From contig JALHOF010000003.1 of NCBI GenBank assembly GCA_022843145.1, positions 1-64,000 of the forward strand: a DNA stretch of 64,000 nucleotides, given 5' to 3'. The translations under genes were made by a program, and so were the position numbers. This document shows positions 34,072 to 44,700 of the stretch, one piece after another; positions within the stretch are counted from its first letter, which is position 1, and each line of letters starts with the position of its first letter. Below the pieces are notes generated by a model. It did no database searches. It was not told where the DNA came from and was given only the letters and a program-made list of their open reading frames with translations. This stretch comes from Hyphomicrobium sp. (GTDB lineage Bacteria > Pseudomonadota > Alphaproteobacteria > Rhizobiales > Hyphomicrobiaceae).

Positions 34072-37000
34072 ATGGCGCTGCACGTCGCACTCACCCACGA
34101 GACCACCTACCGCTACGATCGGCGCATCATGATGGGACCGCAAGTCATCCGCTTGCGGCCGGCTCCGCACTGCCGCACCCCCATTTTGAGTTACTCCCTT
34201 AAAGTCGTGCCTGAAGCGCACTTCATCAATTGGCAGCAAGATCCGTTCGGCAATTTTCTTGCTCGCATCGTGATGCCCGAGGAGACCGAAATCTTCGCCG
34301 TGACCGTCGATGTCGTCGCGGACATGGCCGTAATCAATCCGTTCGATTTCTTCGTCGAGGAGAGTGCCACGACGTGGCCGTTCGCGTATGGACCGACCCT
34401 CGAGAAGGAACTTGGTCCCTATCTCGAGCCGCAGACGCCTGGACCGCTGCTCAAATCCTATCTCGATCGCATCGATCGCCGCGGGAAAACAACGATCGAC
34501 TTTCTCTGCGACCTGAACCGGATGCTGCAAGGCGACGTCCGCTATCTGATCCGCATGGAACCGGGTGTGCAGACACCCGAGGAGACACTTTCGACGGCGG
34601 CAGGTTCGTGCCGTGACAGCGCGTGGCTGCTGGTGCAGGTCCTCCGTCATCTTGGCCTCGCCGCGCGCTTCGTATCGGGATATCTGATCCAGCTCACGCC
34701 CGACGTGAAGTCGCTCGATGGCCCGGTCGGCACCAGCGTCGACTTCACCGACCTCCATGCCTGGACCGAGGTCTATCTCCCCGGCGCCGGTTGGATCGGT
34801 CTCGATCCGACATCGGGTCTGCTGGCTGGCGAAGGACACATTCCCCTCGCGGCCACGCCACATCCCGTCAGCGCGGCGCCGATCACCGGCCAGCATGGCC
34901 CGGCGCAAGTGACTTTCGATTTCAAGATGGCTGTGACGCGCGTCCGCGAAACGCCGCGCGTGACCAAGCCCTACACCGAGGACGTCTGGACCGGCATTCT
35001 CGAATCCGGCCGCGTGATCGACGAGCGGCTTCTCGCTGGCGACGTCCGGCTCAGCATGGGTGGAGAACCAACCTTCGTCGCCGCCGACGATATGGACGGT
35101 GCGGAGTGGAACACCGCCGCCGTCGGCCCGACCAAGCGCCGGTTCGCCGAGGATCTCATCCGCCGTCTCGAAAAGCGCTTCGCTCCCGGCAGTCTGCTGC
35201 ACTACGGACAAGGCAAGTGGTATCCCGGAGAGCAATTGCCGCGCTGGGCGTTCGGGCTCTACTGGCGGAACGACGGACAGCCGCTATGGAAAGACCATGC
35301 GCTGTTCGCGCTGGAGACCGATCCGCCGACGGCGACCGCCGAACAGGCACAGACGTTCGCGGCGGCACTGTGCGGTCAACTTGGATTGCCTGCCTCCAGT
35401 CCCGCGCCTGCGTTCGAGGATGCGGCCCACTTCCTCCTCGCCGAGCAGAAACTTCCAGTCGACGAGATCGCGGCGACGAACAAGCTCGACGACCCCGCCG
35501 AGCGCGCGCGCGTGATGCGCGTTTTTGACCAAGGCGTCACGTCGCCGGTTGCCTATGTGCTGCCGCTCAAGGTGTGGAATGTGCCGGGTAAGCCGCGTCG
35601 TTGGGCGACCGAGCGATGGCGGTTGAAACGCGACCAGATGTTTTTGGTGCCCGGCGATTCGCCTGCCGGATATCGGCTGCCGCTGTCGTCGATCATCCGG
35701 CTCGATCCGCTCGAAGCGCCAAACGTCACCCCTCGCGATCCGTATGCTCCAACGCCGGCTTTGGCGGCGCGTGATGCGCTGGGATCGGCTGCCGGCGCCG
35801 ATGCCGCCGACGATCCAGGCCCTGTCCGTACGGCCCTCGTGGTCGAGGCGCGCGGCGGCAAGGTCTGCGTGTTCATGCCGCCGGTCGAGGACGCCGAGGA
35901 TTACGCGGCACTCGTCGCGGTGATCGAGGAAACCGCGCGTCGAACGGCCTTGAAGGTACACATCGAAGGCTACCCGCCGCCCTACGATCCACGCTTGAGC
36001 GTCGTCAAGGTGACACCCGATCCCGGCGTCATCGAGGTCAATGTGCAGCCGTCGACGGGGTGGGATGAGGCGGTCGGTATCACCACCGCGCTTTATGAGG
36101 AAGCGCATCTCGCCCGGCTCTCCATCGAGAAGTTCATGCTCGACGGTCGTCACACCGGAACCGGCGGCGGCAATCACATCGTCCTCGGCGGCCTGACGCC
36201 GGAGGACAGCCCGTTCCTGCGCCGTCCCGATCTGCTCGCGTCGATCATCACCTATTGGCAGAACCACCCGTCACTCTCGTTCCTGTTCTCCGGCCTCTTC
36301 ATCGGCCCGACCAGCCAGGCACCGCGCGTCGACGAGGCGCGGCACGAATCGCTCTACGAACTCGAGATCGCGCTCGCGGAAATTCCCGATCCGGGCCTTG
36401 GCACGGTCGCGCCGTGGCTGGTGGACCGGTTGTTCCGGAACCTCCTCATCGACGTCACCGGCAACACGCACCGCGCCGAGATCTGTATCGACAAGCTCTA
36501 TTCGCCCGACGGGCCGACTGGCCGGCTTGGCCTTGTCGAGTTCCGCTCGTTCGAGATGCCGCCGCATGCCCGCATGAGCCTCGCGCAGCAGCTCCTGCTC
36601 CGCGCCCTCGTGGTGATGTTCTGGGAGAAGCCCTACCGGCAAAAGCTCGTCCGCTGGGGCACCAGTCTGCACGACCGGTTCATGCTGCCACACTACCTTT
36701 GGAGCGACTTCGCCAGCATTATCGACGACGTCCGCACGGCCGGCCTGCCGATCGAACTCGACTGGTTCCGCCCGCACTATGAATTCCGCTTTCCGCGGCT
36801 TGGTAAGATCGCAGCGCGCGATGTCGAGATTGAACTGCGTCAAGCGCTCGAGCCCTGGCACGTCCTCGGCGAAGAAGGATCGCAAGGCGGTACCGCGCGC
36901 TATGTCGACAGCTCTCTCGAACGCGTGCAGGTGAAAGTACGCGGTTTGACGGGCGATCGCTTCGTGGTCACTTGCAACGGCCGGACCCTACCGCTGACGC

Positions 37001-37332
37001 CGACGGGCACGGCCGGAGAGGCGGTGTCAGGTGTGCGCTACCGCGCTTGGGACCCGCCGTCGGCGCTGCATCCGACGATCGCGCCGCATGTGCCGCTGAC
37101 GTTCGACCTCGTCGATACATGGGCGTCGCGGTCGCTCGGCGGCTGCCGCTATCATGTCGCCCACCCCGGCGGGCGCAACTTCGAGGTGTTTCCGGTCAAC
37201 GCCTACGAGGCGGAAGGCCGCCGATTGGCCCGCTTCGAGGCGCACGGGCACACCGCTGGGCCGATGACGCCGAAGCCGGTTCGGATCAATGTCGACTACC
37301 CGATGACGTTGGATATGCGACGCAAGGACTGA
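34072..37332 (+). CDS. Large transglutaminase-like protein with C-terminal DUF2126
   Basis: A 1086-residue protein. Residues about 1-90 are the beta-rich transglutaminase N-terminal domain, followed by the papain-like transglutaminase core with Cys180 (AAGSCRDSAW), His about 229 (DLHAWTEVYLPG) and Asp about 245 (GLDPTSG). From about residue 300 to the end is the DUF2126 region, containing RLSMGGEPTFV, THRAEICIDKLYSP and VEFRSFEMPPH, which resembles amidoligase-type folds. No signal peptide is seen. It starts a three-gene operon with an ATP-grasp/alpha-E protein and a second transglutaminase-like protein, a set linked to peptide-bond synthesis and cleavage of unknown substrates. Confidence 0.9.
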   Translation: MALHVALTHETTYRYDRRIMMGPQVIRLRPAPHCRTPILSYSLKVVPEAHFINWQQDPFGNFLARIVMPEETEIFAVTVDVVADMAVINPFDFFVEESATTWPFAYGPTLEKELGPYLEPQTPGPLLKSYLDRIDRRGKTTIDFLCDLNRMLQGDVRYLIRMEPGVQTPEETLSTAAGSCRDSAWLLVQVLRHLGLAARFVSGYLIQLTPDVKSLDGPVGTSVDFTDLHAWTEVYLPGAGWIGLDPTSGLLAGEGHIPLAATPHPVSAAPITGQHGPAQVTFDFKMAVTRVRETPRVTKPYTEDVWTGILESGRVIDERLLAGDVRLSMGGEPTFVAADDMDGAEWNTAAVGPTKRRFAEDLIRRLEKRFAPGSLLHYGQGKWYPGEQLPRWAFGLYWRNDGQPLWKDHALFALETDPPTATAEQAQTFAAALCGQLGLPASSPAPAFEDAAHFLLAEQKLPVDEIAATNKLDDPAERARVMRVFDQGVTSPVAYVLPLKVWNVPGKPRRWATERWRLKRDQMFLVPGDSPAGYRLPLSSIIRLDPLEAPNVTPRDPYAPTPALAARDALGSAAGADAADDPGPVRTALVVEARGGKVCVFMPPVEDAEDYAALVAVIEETARRTALKVHIEGYPPPYDPRLSVVKVTPDPGVIEVNVQPSTGWDEAVGITTALYEEAHLARLSIEKFMLDGRHTGTGGGNHIVLGGLTPEDSPFLRRPDLLASIITYWQNHPSLSFLFSGLFIGPTSQAPRVDEARHESLYELEIALAEIPDPGLGTVAPWLVDRLFRNLLIDVTGNTHRAEICIDKLYSPDGPTGRLGLVEFRSFEMPPHARMSLAQQLLLRALVVMFWEKPYRQKLVRWGTSLHDRFMLPHYLWSDFASIIDDVRTAGLPIELDWFRPHYEFRFPRLGKIAARDVEIELRQALEPWHVLGEEGSQGGTARYVDSSLERVQVKVRGLTGDRFVVTCNGRTLPLTPTGTAGEAVSGVRYRAWDPPSALHPTIAPHVPLTFDLVDTWASRSLGGCRYHVAHPGGRNFEVFPVNAYEAEGRRLARFEAHGHTAGPMTPKPVRINVDYPMTLDMRRKD

Positions 37333-37516
37333 CAGCGCCGCACCTCCAGACGGCAAACGCCGGTCCGCATTCGGATTTTTGCCTGCGCTCATTTACCGCG
37401 TCAGACACGCCGTGGTTGCGGGGCGGTCGATTCGGAAGGATATTCGTCCCGAGCTGCCGCGGCCGGTAAAGATGGCTTTGGCAGAGTAATCGATTGAGGG
37501 GCGGGACCGCGAAAGG

Positions 37517-40084
37517 ATGACGAACACGGCGCGGTCCATTTCGCATACAGCCGAAGCGCTCTTGCACGGCTACCGCCCGACCGGCGGAGGCAGCTACGAC
37601 GAGTTGCTCGATGCTCACGGCGCGATCCGGCCCCATTGGCGGCCGTTGATCGAAGGTCTCGGAAGTTTATCCGAGGACGAGCGCAATGCGCGAGCGATCC
37701 GGATGGATCGGCGCGTGCGCGAAACCGGCATCGCCTACGACATCTTCTCCGACCCGAGCCGGCCGGCGCAGCGCTGGCAACTCGACCTCGCGCCGGTCGT
37801 CATTTCCGATGCCGAGTGGAGGTGGCTGGAGAAGGCGCTGGTTCAGCGCGCGCGATTGTTCGACGCCATTCTCAACGATCTCTATGGCGAACAGCGGCTG
37901 ATGCGGGAAGGTTTGATCCCGCCCGAACTCGTGTTCTCCGACAGCTCGTTCCTGCGTCCGTGTCAGGGTGTGCTGCCGAATGCCGGCGGACTGCAGTTCT
38001 ATGCCGCCGATCTCGCGCGTGGTTCGGATGGGCATTGGCGCATCATCGACAATCACACAGAGACGCTGGCCGGCCTCGGCTTCGCGCTCGCCAATCGTGT
38101 CGTGCACACACACGTCGCCGGCGACATTTTCAAACAATGCAACGCCACGCGGCTCGCGCCATTCTTCCAGAGCATGCAGAGTGCGATCACCGCTCGCAGT
38201 GGCCGCGACAATGCACGCATCGCGCTTCTCACGCCCGGCCCGCATCATGCCGACTACTTCTCGCACGCCTATCTCGCGCGCTATCTCGGGTATCTGCTGG
38301 TCGAGGGTTCCGATCTCCGCACCAAAGGCAGTCAAGTCTACCTGAAGACCCTCGAGGGGCTGAAGGAGATCGATCTCATCGTTCGCTGCGTCGATGGTCG
38401 CGCGATCGACCCGCTCGAACTCGATCCGAGCGGGTTCGATGGGCCGGCCGGTTTGCTGCGCGCCTGCCGCAAGTCGCCGCAACTCGTCCTCAACGCCTCC
38501 GGTTCGGCTCTCGCACAGAACCGAGGGCTCGGCGGATTGCTGCCGCGGCTGTCGTCGCGATTGCTCGACGAAGACTTGATGCTGCCGGACGCCCCGCGCT
38601 TCTGGCTCGGCGATGCGACGGCCCGCGCGCACGTTCTCGATAACCTCGACGGCCTCGTCATCCGCAAGACCCAGGAGGGAACCGGCCGGCCGGGACAGGC
38701 CGCGCTGGGCCAGGATCCGGCGGCGCTGTCGGGTGCCGAACTCGATCTTCTGCGCCGCGAGATCGGCCTGCATGGCGCACGGCTCGTGGCCGAGGAAAAG
38801 ATCGGGTTCAGCCATGCGCCGGTCTACGAGCGCATGGGGCTTTCGCCGCGCCCGTTCGCGATCCGCCTGTTCGTCGCGCGCACGCTTTCAGGTTTCGAGG
38901 CATTGCCGAGCGGTCTCGCGATGACCATCGATCCCGACCGGGCCGTCGCATTGAGCGCGCCGGATGGGCAAACCCGCGACGTGTGGGTGGTGTCGGACGA
39001 CGAGCAGGGCCCGCACGTTTCGCTGTGGCGGCCAACCTTGGAAACCGCGCGCGTCGAGCGGTCGCAGCGTGTCATCCAGAGTCGCGTCGCCGACGATCTC
39101 TATTGGCTCGGCCGTTACAGCGAACGTGCCGATTGGACGATGCGGGTCCTGCGCGGCGCGCTGCGGCGCGTCGAGGAAGACGGCGGTCCGGCGACGGGGC
39201 GGCGGGCGGCGCGGAAGTGCCTGTCGGTGCTTATCGCCAAGAATCGCCCCGATGGCGAACCGCCCAAACATCCGCCAGCCGACGTCGAGATCGAGCGCCT
39301 CTGCGCCCAGTTGATTTCGGGCACCAAGGGCCACCGCACGCTGGAACGGACCTTCGAAGGCCTCTACCGGGTCGCCCATCTCGCGCGTGATCGGCTGTCT
39401 CTCGAGGCGTGGCAGACCTTGTCGAAGTTTCGTCCCGGCGACACTTGGGTCAAGTCGCTGGCGATCGATCAGCCGGTGACGGTCCTCGATCATCTCGACG
39501 AGGGGCTAGCCTCGATTGCCGCGTTCAACGGCCTGATGCACGAGAACATGACGCGAAACTTCGGCTGGTCGTTCCTCGACATGGGCCGGCGGTTGGAGCG
39601 GGCGTATAATCTCAGCGAAGCGATCCTGACGCTCTTCATTCCGGTTCCCGATCCTGACGAGGAGGCGAGCAGCCTGCTGCTGCTGCTCGAGCTCGCCGAT
39701 AGCTTCATCACCTACCGCTCGCGCTATCGGCTCGATCCGATCCTGTCGCTCGTCCTCGATCTTCTTCTGCTCGACGAAGCCAACCCGCGCAGCCTCTCCT
39801 ATCAGCTCGCCGCCCTGTCGCGGCACATGGAGTCGCTGCCCCACGGCAAGCGCGGCGTCAGCCTGTCGGAAGATCGCCGCATCATCCTGTCGCTGCTGAC
39901 GTCGATACGCCTCGCGGACGTCGAGGCCATCGCGCGTGAGCACGACGGCAAGCTTCTGGAGCGGCTGATGAACGAGCAGCTCGATCTTCTCCCCGACCTG
40001 TCGAACGCCGTGTCGCGGCACTATTTCAACCTGACCGACGATGCGCCGCATCGCGTGCATACCCGCATCGAGCCCAAGACATGA
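37517..40084 (+). CDS. Circularly permuted ATP-grasp protein fused to alpha-E domain
   Basis: An 855-residue fusion. Residues about 60-480 are a circularly permuted ATP-grasp domain (DUF404/DUF407 type) with RPCQGVLPNAGGLQFYAADL, WRIIDNHTETLAGLGFAL and ILLTPGPHH-like segments, used to ligate amino groups to carboxylates. Residues about 520-850 are the all-helical alpha-E domain, beginning RVADDLYWLGRYSERADW. In many bacteria these two are separate adjacent genes, so the fusion is a variant. The stop overlaps the next start by 4 bases. Confidence 0.9.
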   Translation: MTNTARSISHTAEALLHGYRPTGGGSYDELLDAHGAIRPHWRPLIEGLGSLSEDERNARAIRMDRRVRETGIAYDIFSDPSRPAQRWQLDLAPVVISDAEWRWLEKALVQRARLFDAILNDLYGEQRLMREGLIPPELVFSDSSFLRPCQGVLPNAGGLQFYAADLARGSDGHWRIIDNHTETLAGLGFALANRVVHTHVAGDIFKQCNATRLAPFFQSMQSAITARSGRDNARIALLTPGPHHADYFSHAYLARYLGYLLVEGSDLRTKGSQVYLKTLEGLKEIDLIVRCVDGRAIDPLELDPSGFDGPAGLLRACRKSPQLVLNASGSALAQNRGLGGLLPRLSSRLLDEDLMLPDAPRFWLGDATARAHVLDNLDGLVIRKTQEGTGRPGQAALGQDPAALSGAELDLLRREIGLHGARLVAEEKIGFSHAPVYERMGLSPRPFAIRLFVARTLSGFEALPSGLAMTIDPDRAVALSAPDGQTRDVWVVSDDEQGPHVSLWRPTLETARVERSQRVIQSRVADDLYWLGRYSERADWTMRVLRGALRRVEEDGGPATGRRAARKCLSVLIAKNRPDGEPPKHPPADVEIERLCAQLISGTKGHRTLERTFEGLYRVAHLARDRLSLEAWQTLSKFRPGDTWVKSLAIDQPVTVLDHLDEGLASIAAFNGLMHENMTRNFGWSFLDMGRRLERAYNLSEAILTLFIPVPDPDEEASSLLLLLELADSFITYRSRYRLDPILSLVLDLLLLDEANPRSLSYQLAALSRHMESLPHGKRGVSLSEDRRIILSLLTSIRLADVEAIAREHDGKLLERLMNEQLDLLPDLSNAVSRHYFNLTDDAPHRVHTRIEPKT

Positions 40085-40956
40085 TCTTCGATGTGAGCCA
40101 CAAGACGCACTACCACTACACTTGGCCCGTAGTGCAATCGCAGCACATGATCCACATGTCGCCGCGCAAGGTCGGGCGGCAAACCGTCCGTCATCATAGT
40201 CTGATCGTCGAGCCGGCGCCGGTGATGCGCTACGATCGCGTCGACGCCTTCGGCAATCCGGTCGTGATCCTCGACATCGAGGTCACGCACAAGGAACTCG
40301 TCCTGCTCGCCCGAAGTACCATCGAAACCGCAACACCTGTCCGTCTCGATCTCGCCGCGTCCCTGCCGTGGGACCGCATCGACGAGCGCCTGGGCATGCC
40401 GGGGCAGGGGCTCGACCTCGACGTCATCCAGTATCGTTGCGCCTCGCGGTTGACGACGCCGTCTCTTGAAATCGCCGGCTATGCCGAGCAATCGTTCAAG
40501 CCCGGCCGTCCTGTCCTGGAGGCGACGGAAGAACTGAACCAGCGCATCTACGATGACTTCACCTTCGATGCGACCGCGACCGATCTCTCGACGCCGGTCC
40601 TTCAGGTGTTCAAGCAGCGTCGCGGCGTCTGTCAGGATTTCGCGCATCTCGCGATCGCCTGCCTGCGCGCCCTGCGCGTGCCGGTTCGCTACGTCAGCGG
40701 CTATATCCTGACGCGGCCGCCGCCGGGGCAGCCGCGCATGCAGGGCGCGGACGCCTCGCATGCGTGGATCTCCGTCTGGTCGCCGGAAACAGGTTGGGTC
40801 GATTTTGATCCGACCAACGGCCTCGTCGTCGCCGATGAGCACATCACGATTGCACACGGCCGCGACTACGACGACGTGAGCCCGATCAGCGGCGTGCTGC
40901 TCGGTGGCGGCGAACACACCGTCGACGTCGGCGTCGACGTGGTGCCGGTCAACTGA
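40081..40956 (+). CDS. Transglutaminase-like cysteine peptidase family protein
   Basis: A 291-residue protein with a bacterial transglutaminase N-terminal domain (FDVSHKTHYHYTWPV at the start) and the papain-like core: Cys about 183 in GVCQDFAHL, His about 227 in ASHAWISVW and Asp in DFDPTNG. It is cytosolic by prediction, as no signal is visible. Together with the large transglutaminase/DUF2126 and the ATP-grasp/alpha-E gene it completes a conserved trio in which a ligase and peptidases act on the same unknown peptide. Confidence 0.9.
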   Translation: MIFDVSHKTHYHYTWPVVQSQHMIHMSPRKVGRQTVRHHSLIVEPAPVMRYDRVDAFGNPVVILDIEVTHKELVLLARSTIETATPVRLDLAASLPWDRIDERLGMPGQGLDLDVIQYRCASRLTTPSLEIAGYAEQSFKPGRPVLEATEELNQRIYDDFTFDATATDLSTPVLQVFKQRRGVCQDFAHLAIACLRALRVPVRYVSGYILTRPPPGQPRMQGADASHAWISVWSPETGWVDFDPTNGLVVADEHITIAHGRDYDDVSPISGVLLGGGEHTVDVGVDVVPVN

Positions 40957-40961
40957 CCTGC

Positions 40962-41507
40962 CTAGCGCGGGCCGCTGCGAGCACCCACGCGCGCGAGCAC
41001 GTCGGCGCACCACGCATTGACCCGCATGGGGTCGAGCGGCAGGCGCGTATCGACACCACCGGTGAACTCGTTCCACGCGGCGACATGGCTGGCGCTGACG
41101 GCAACCAGCACGGGGATCCCGCGGCCAACGGCTGCTTCGATCACCTGACGCAGCCCGTGCCCTTCCACCTCCCGCTTGCCGAACTTGTTGACGACGAGAA
41201 GATCCGCCCCGCGTTCGATGGCGCTACCAGTGAGGCCGACAACTTCCTCGAGCGCCGACGTGTCGAGGCGGCAGCCCCGCGCCAGTGGTCCGCGCTTCTC
41301 GGAAATCGACACGAGGCGTCCGCTGCCGAGAATTTCGAGAGTCATGTCGCACAAGCAGCCGTCGGCACCGTTGGTGTTGTGCTGGATCGCGCCGGCGAGA
41401 CGATAGCCGTCCCGGCCAAGCTTACGCGTGGTTTCGGCCAGCAGCACGTCGGCCGCTCCGCCAGAGCCTGAATCATAGACGAGTGCGGCAATGATCGGTT
41501 GCGGCAT
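40962..41507 (-). CDS. DUF2478 domain protein (P-loop-like, molybdate-linked family)
   Basis: A 181-residue protein. The family pattern is clear: IAALVYDSG at the N terminus, then AETTRKLGRDGYRLAGAIQ, DMTLEILGSGR, SISEKRGPLARGC and LLVVNKFGKREVEGHG. DUF2478 is often encoded near molybdate transport or molybdenum enzyme genes and resembles nucleotide-binding proteins such as MobB, but the Walker motif is not standard. It is convergent with the transglutaminase operon. The formate dehydrogenase genes lie about 10 kb away. Confidence 0.8.
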   Translation of the reverse strand: MPQPIIAALVYDSGSGGAADVLLAETTRKLGRDGYRLAGAIQHNTNGADGCLCDMTLEILGSGRLVSISEKRGPLARGCRLDTSALEEVVGLTGSAIERGADLLVVNKFGKREVEGHGLRQVIEAAVGRGIPVLVAVSASHVAAWNEFTGGVDTRLPLDPMRVNAWCADVLARVGARSGPR

Positions 41508-41662
41508 GACGGACGGGTCCTTGCTGTGCGGAGCGCGTCGCTTGCGCGGGTGGGCATGGGATCACTGAAACCCAGAACGTCGTGCGACAGTCGCGGGTGC
41601 CTGACTGGGTGTCAAGGCGCGCGGAGTTCTGAGCAGAACCGCGCCCGAGATCGCAGCCCATC

Positions 41663-41696
41663 AAAAAAAGAGTGGCGGCGCCGTGGCCGCCACTCT
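41663..41696 (-). terminator. Rho-independent terminator of the large secreted-protein gene
   Basis: On the minus strand, AGAGTGGCGGC pairs with GCCGCCACTCT (41696-41686 with 41679-41669) around a 6-base loop and is followed by a run of seven T (41669-41663). It lies 30 bases beyond the stop of the 1058-residue protein gene. Confidence 0.9.
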
Positions 41697-41726
41697 CCAT
41701 CGCGTGTCAACTCAGGCCAGTGCCGG

Positions 41727-44700
41727 TCAGCGATTGATCGGCCGCTTGATCTGGCCCTGGTTCTGGCCACCCTTCGGCAACGGCCGGATCGGCAGCGGCT
41801 TGAACGTGTCGGGCTTCTTGCCGATGGTGCCGATCGGCAGGCAGGCCTTGCCGACAGCACGCTTGCCTGGCGGGCAGGTCGTCACGACCGGCGGACGCAC
41901 GCAGCTGCCCTTGCGCGGCTCCCACTTCGTTCCGGACGGGCAGATGCACTGGCTGCCGACCCGCACCTGTCCGCCCTTGCAAGTCTCCGGCTTCGGCGGG
42001 GTCGGTCGCGACACGCAGGTGTTGCCGCGCTGGATCATGCCGCTGGGGCATACGCATTTGCCGTCGACGAGCACCATCGTGCCGATGCAGGCCTTGGGCT
42101 TCTCACGCTCCTTGCACATCTTGCCATCCCAGACCGGGCGGCTCGACGGGCACACGCAGCGGCCGTCGTCGCGGATCTGGCCACCCGTGCAGTCGGGCGT
42201 CGTCGGGCGGCGGCACTGGTTGGTCGAGCCGATACGGATCTCGCCGTCCGGGCAGACGCAGCGGCCTTCGCGGTCCCTGACGAGATCGCCGGTGCAGCGT
42301 GTCGGCGGGTCGATCGGCGGCAGCGGCACCACGACCGGCGGTGTGACCGGCGGACGCGGGGGTGCCGGCGGCGACACGCGGTTCGACACGCATGAGCCGT
42401 CCTTCATGTTGAAGCCCGCCGGGCATTGCGCAGGAGCGACGACCAAGCAGATCTCTGCCGGAGCAAACGCCGTCGCGTCGTCGGCATCGTCGGCCGGGTT
42501 CGTGTTGGCGGGGCTGCCGCCGGGTGCTGCGAGAATACGGGCCTTGTTCTCGATCGAGCAGCCCGTGGCGGCGGCTTGCGGCTTCGTGACCTGAGCCACG
42601 ACCCACAAGTTCAACTGCTGTGCCGGGTTGAGGACGACGGCTGGATGCGTGCAGTTAAATCCTCCGCCGGCCGGGACGCACGCCCAGGGGAAGCTGAAGA
42701 ACGCCGTTGCGCCGGGCAGCGGCTCTTCACGCACAACCACGGGGCCGTTGTAGACGCCGGGGCCGGTGTTGGTGACGGTGACGTGATAGCGGCAGAGGAA
42801 GTCCTGCTGCCACGGCTGGCAATTCTGCGGATCGGACTTCTTCTCCAACCGCAGGTTGGTATTGCCGCCGGGGGGCGGGCACTGCTGAGCCGGGATCAAC
42901 GCCGTTGCGTCGTCGATGTCATCGATCGGGTCGCTGTTCCACACGCTGCCGCCAGGCGCCCAGGTGATCTCGGCGATGTTCTGGAGGTGGCAATGCGGAT
43001 ACGAGTTGGGCACCCAAGCGTAGGCGGTCAGCCAAACGCTTGCGCCGGGGGCGAGGAACGTCGCGGGCCGCCAGCAGCCGTAGTTCGACGGGCCGGCGGT
43101 CCAGCAGTTCCACGGCGGAGTGTTGGCGAAGCCCATCAGGGCGCCGGCAGGGGCCGCCGGCAGATGGTCGCGCACGACGATCGGCGCCCAATAGAAGTCC
43201 GGACCCGTATTGCGGATGCGGATGTCGTAGCGGCAGGCCCAACCGCCGCCCCAGGGGAAACACGCGCCGGCCGAGTACTTGCGCAATTCGAGGTTGGCGC
43301 TGAACGGATATTCGGGATCGGGGAAGACGGGTGGCGGGATATTGCCCGGCGGCAGATAGCCGGGGGGCAGATAGCCGCCCTGCTGTGCCGCGAAGTCCGC
43401 GCCGCACGGCTGCCAGATTTCGACGTCGCCGACGTGGCCGGCCTTCACCGCGTCACCGGAGATGGTGTCGTAGTCGATGAAATAGCTCGCGCTGGGGGGC
43501 GTGTTCTGCGGGCGGACCAGCGCAACGTCGTTGCCCTGAAGGCCGTGCACGTCGAACACATGAGGCGCGCCATCGATCGAAGCAACGCTCTGTGCGAGGC
43601 GGTCGCCGGTCGACCAGATGGTGCTGCCGCAGGTGCCGCCGCGCAGCGCGCCGGTCTGGTCGTGCCGATAGCCAAGAGCGATGCCGCCCGCCGCGAAACG
43701 GTGCTCGGGCTGCATGCCGATCGCATACTCGGCGCGGTCGAGTGACCAGACGCTCGGCGTTGCCGGATCATCCGGGCTTTCCTTGCGGTAGCGAAGGACG
43801 GGCGACTTGGCCGGCTCGGCGTAGACCGAGAAATCATAGCTGCCGCGTGCCTCGCCGCGCTGGGCGAGAAAGAGACGGCCATCGGCGTCGAACAGCAGAT
43901 CGGTGATCGGGCCGCTGCCGGGGAGGCCGGTGACGTCCAGTTCCCAACGCGGGTCGCCTGCGAACGCGCCGTTGGCTGCGATGCCGACCGACCAAATTTC
44001 AAGGCCGCCCGCGACGGCGTAGTAGAGGCGGTCATCCCGCAGCGCCATGCCCCAAACCCGGCGCTCAGGCTGGGTGTATCCCCAGGTCGCGGGGCTGGTG
44101 GTGTCGAAAGCCGGGTCGTTGATGTCGGCCTTGCGGCCGTCGTCGACGACCACCGGCTGGCCTTTTGCGGGACGGCCGGCAATGCCGTGGTCGAAGCTGT
44201 CGATCACGGTGCCGTCGGCGCCGATGCGGTGGATCAGGCCGTTGTCGAGATCGGATGCGAACACCTGCCCGCGCGCCGGATCGGCAACGATATCGCCGAC
44301 GCCGGGGCCGCTGTTTCCAGGGAGGTTCGAAAACAGCGTGACGGCGCCGGTCGCGCCGTCCATGCGCCAGATCGCGCCCGCGCCGCCTCCCGCGGCGGTG
44401 CCGAACATGCCGGGCATCCATTGCGCGCCGGGCTTGCCGATCTTGAGGCGCTTGGGGACGCCGGGGCCTGCACCTTCGGGATCAATGATGTGAAGACCGT
44501 ATGCCGACGTCGCGCCGAGATAGGCAAGCGGGACGTCGGCGGCACCCTGTCCGGGCGCAAGCGCAGTCGCGAACACCTGCCCGACCTGTCCGGCTTTGAC
44601 GCGCAACTTGGCCGCAGGGGCCGCGAGCTGGCCGCTGGCCGGCCCGGCCATCGACCTCAGCGACAGCACCTGCGCGGAGGGACCGTCGAGGTCGATGAAG

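Noticed and set aside
35284-36267. Minus-strand 327-codon frame inside the transglutaminase/DUF2126 gene
   Set aside because: Antiparallel shadow; the plus-strand gene is well supported over the same bases.
42426-43745. Plus-strand 439-codon frame through the large secreted protein gene
   Set aside because: No signal, domain or start site; the minus strand has signal peptide, domains and terminator.
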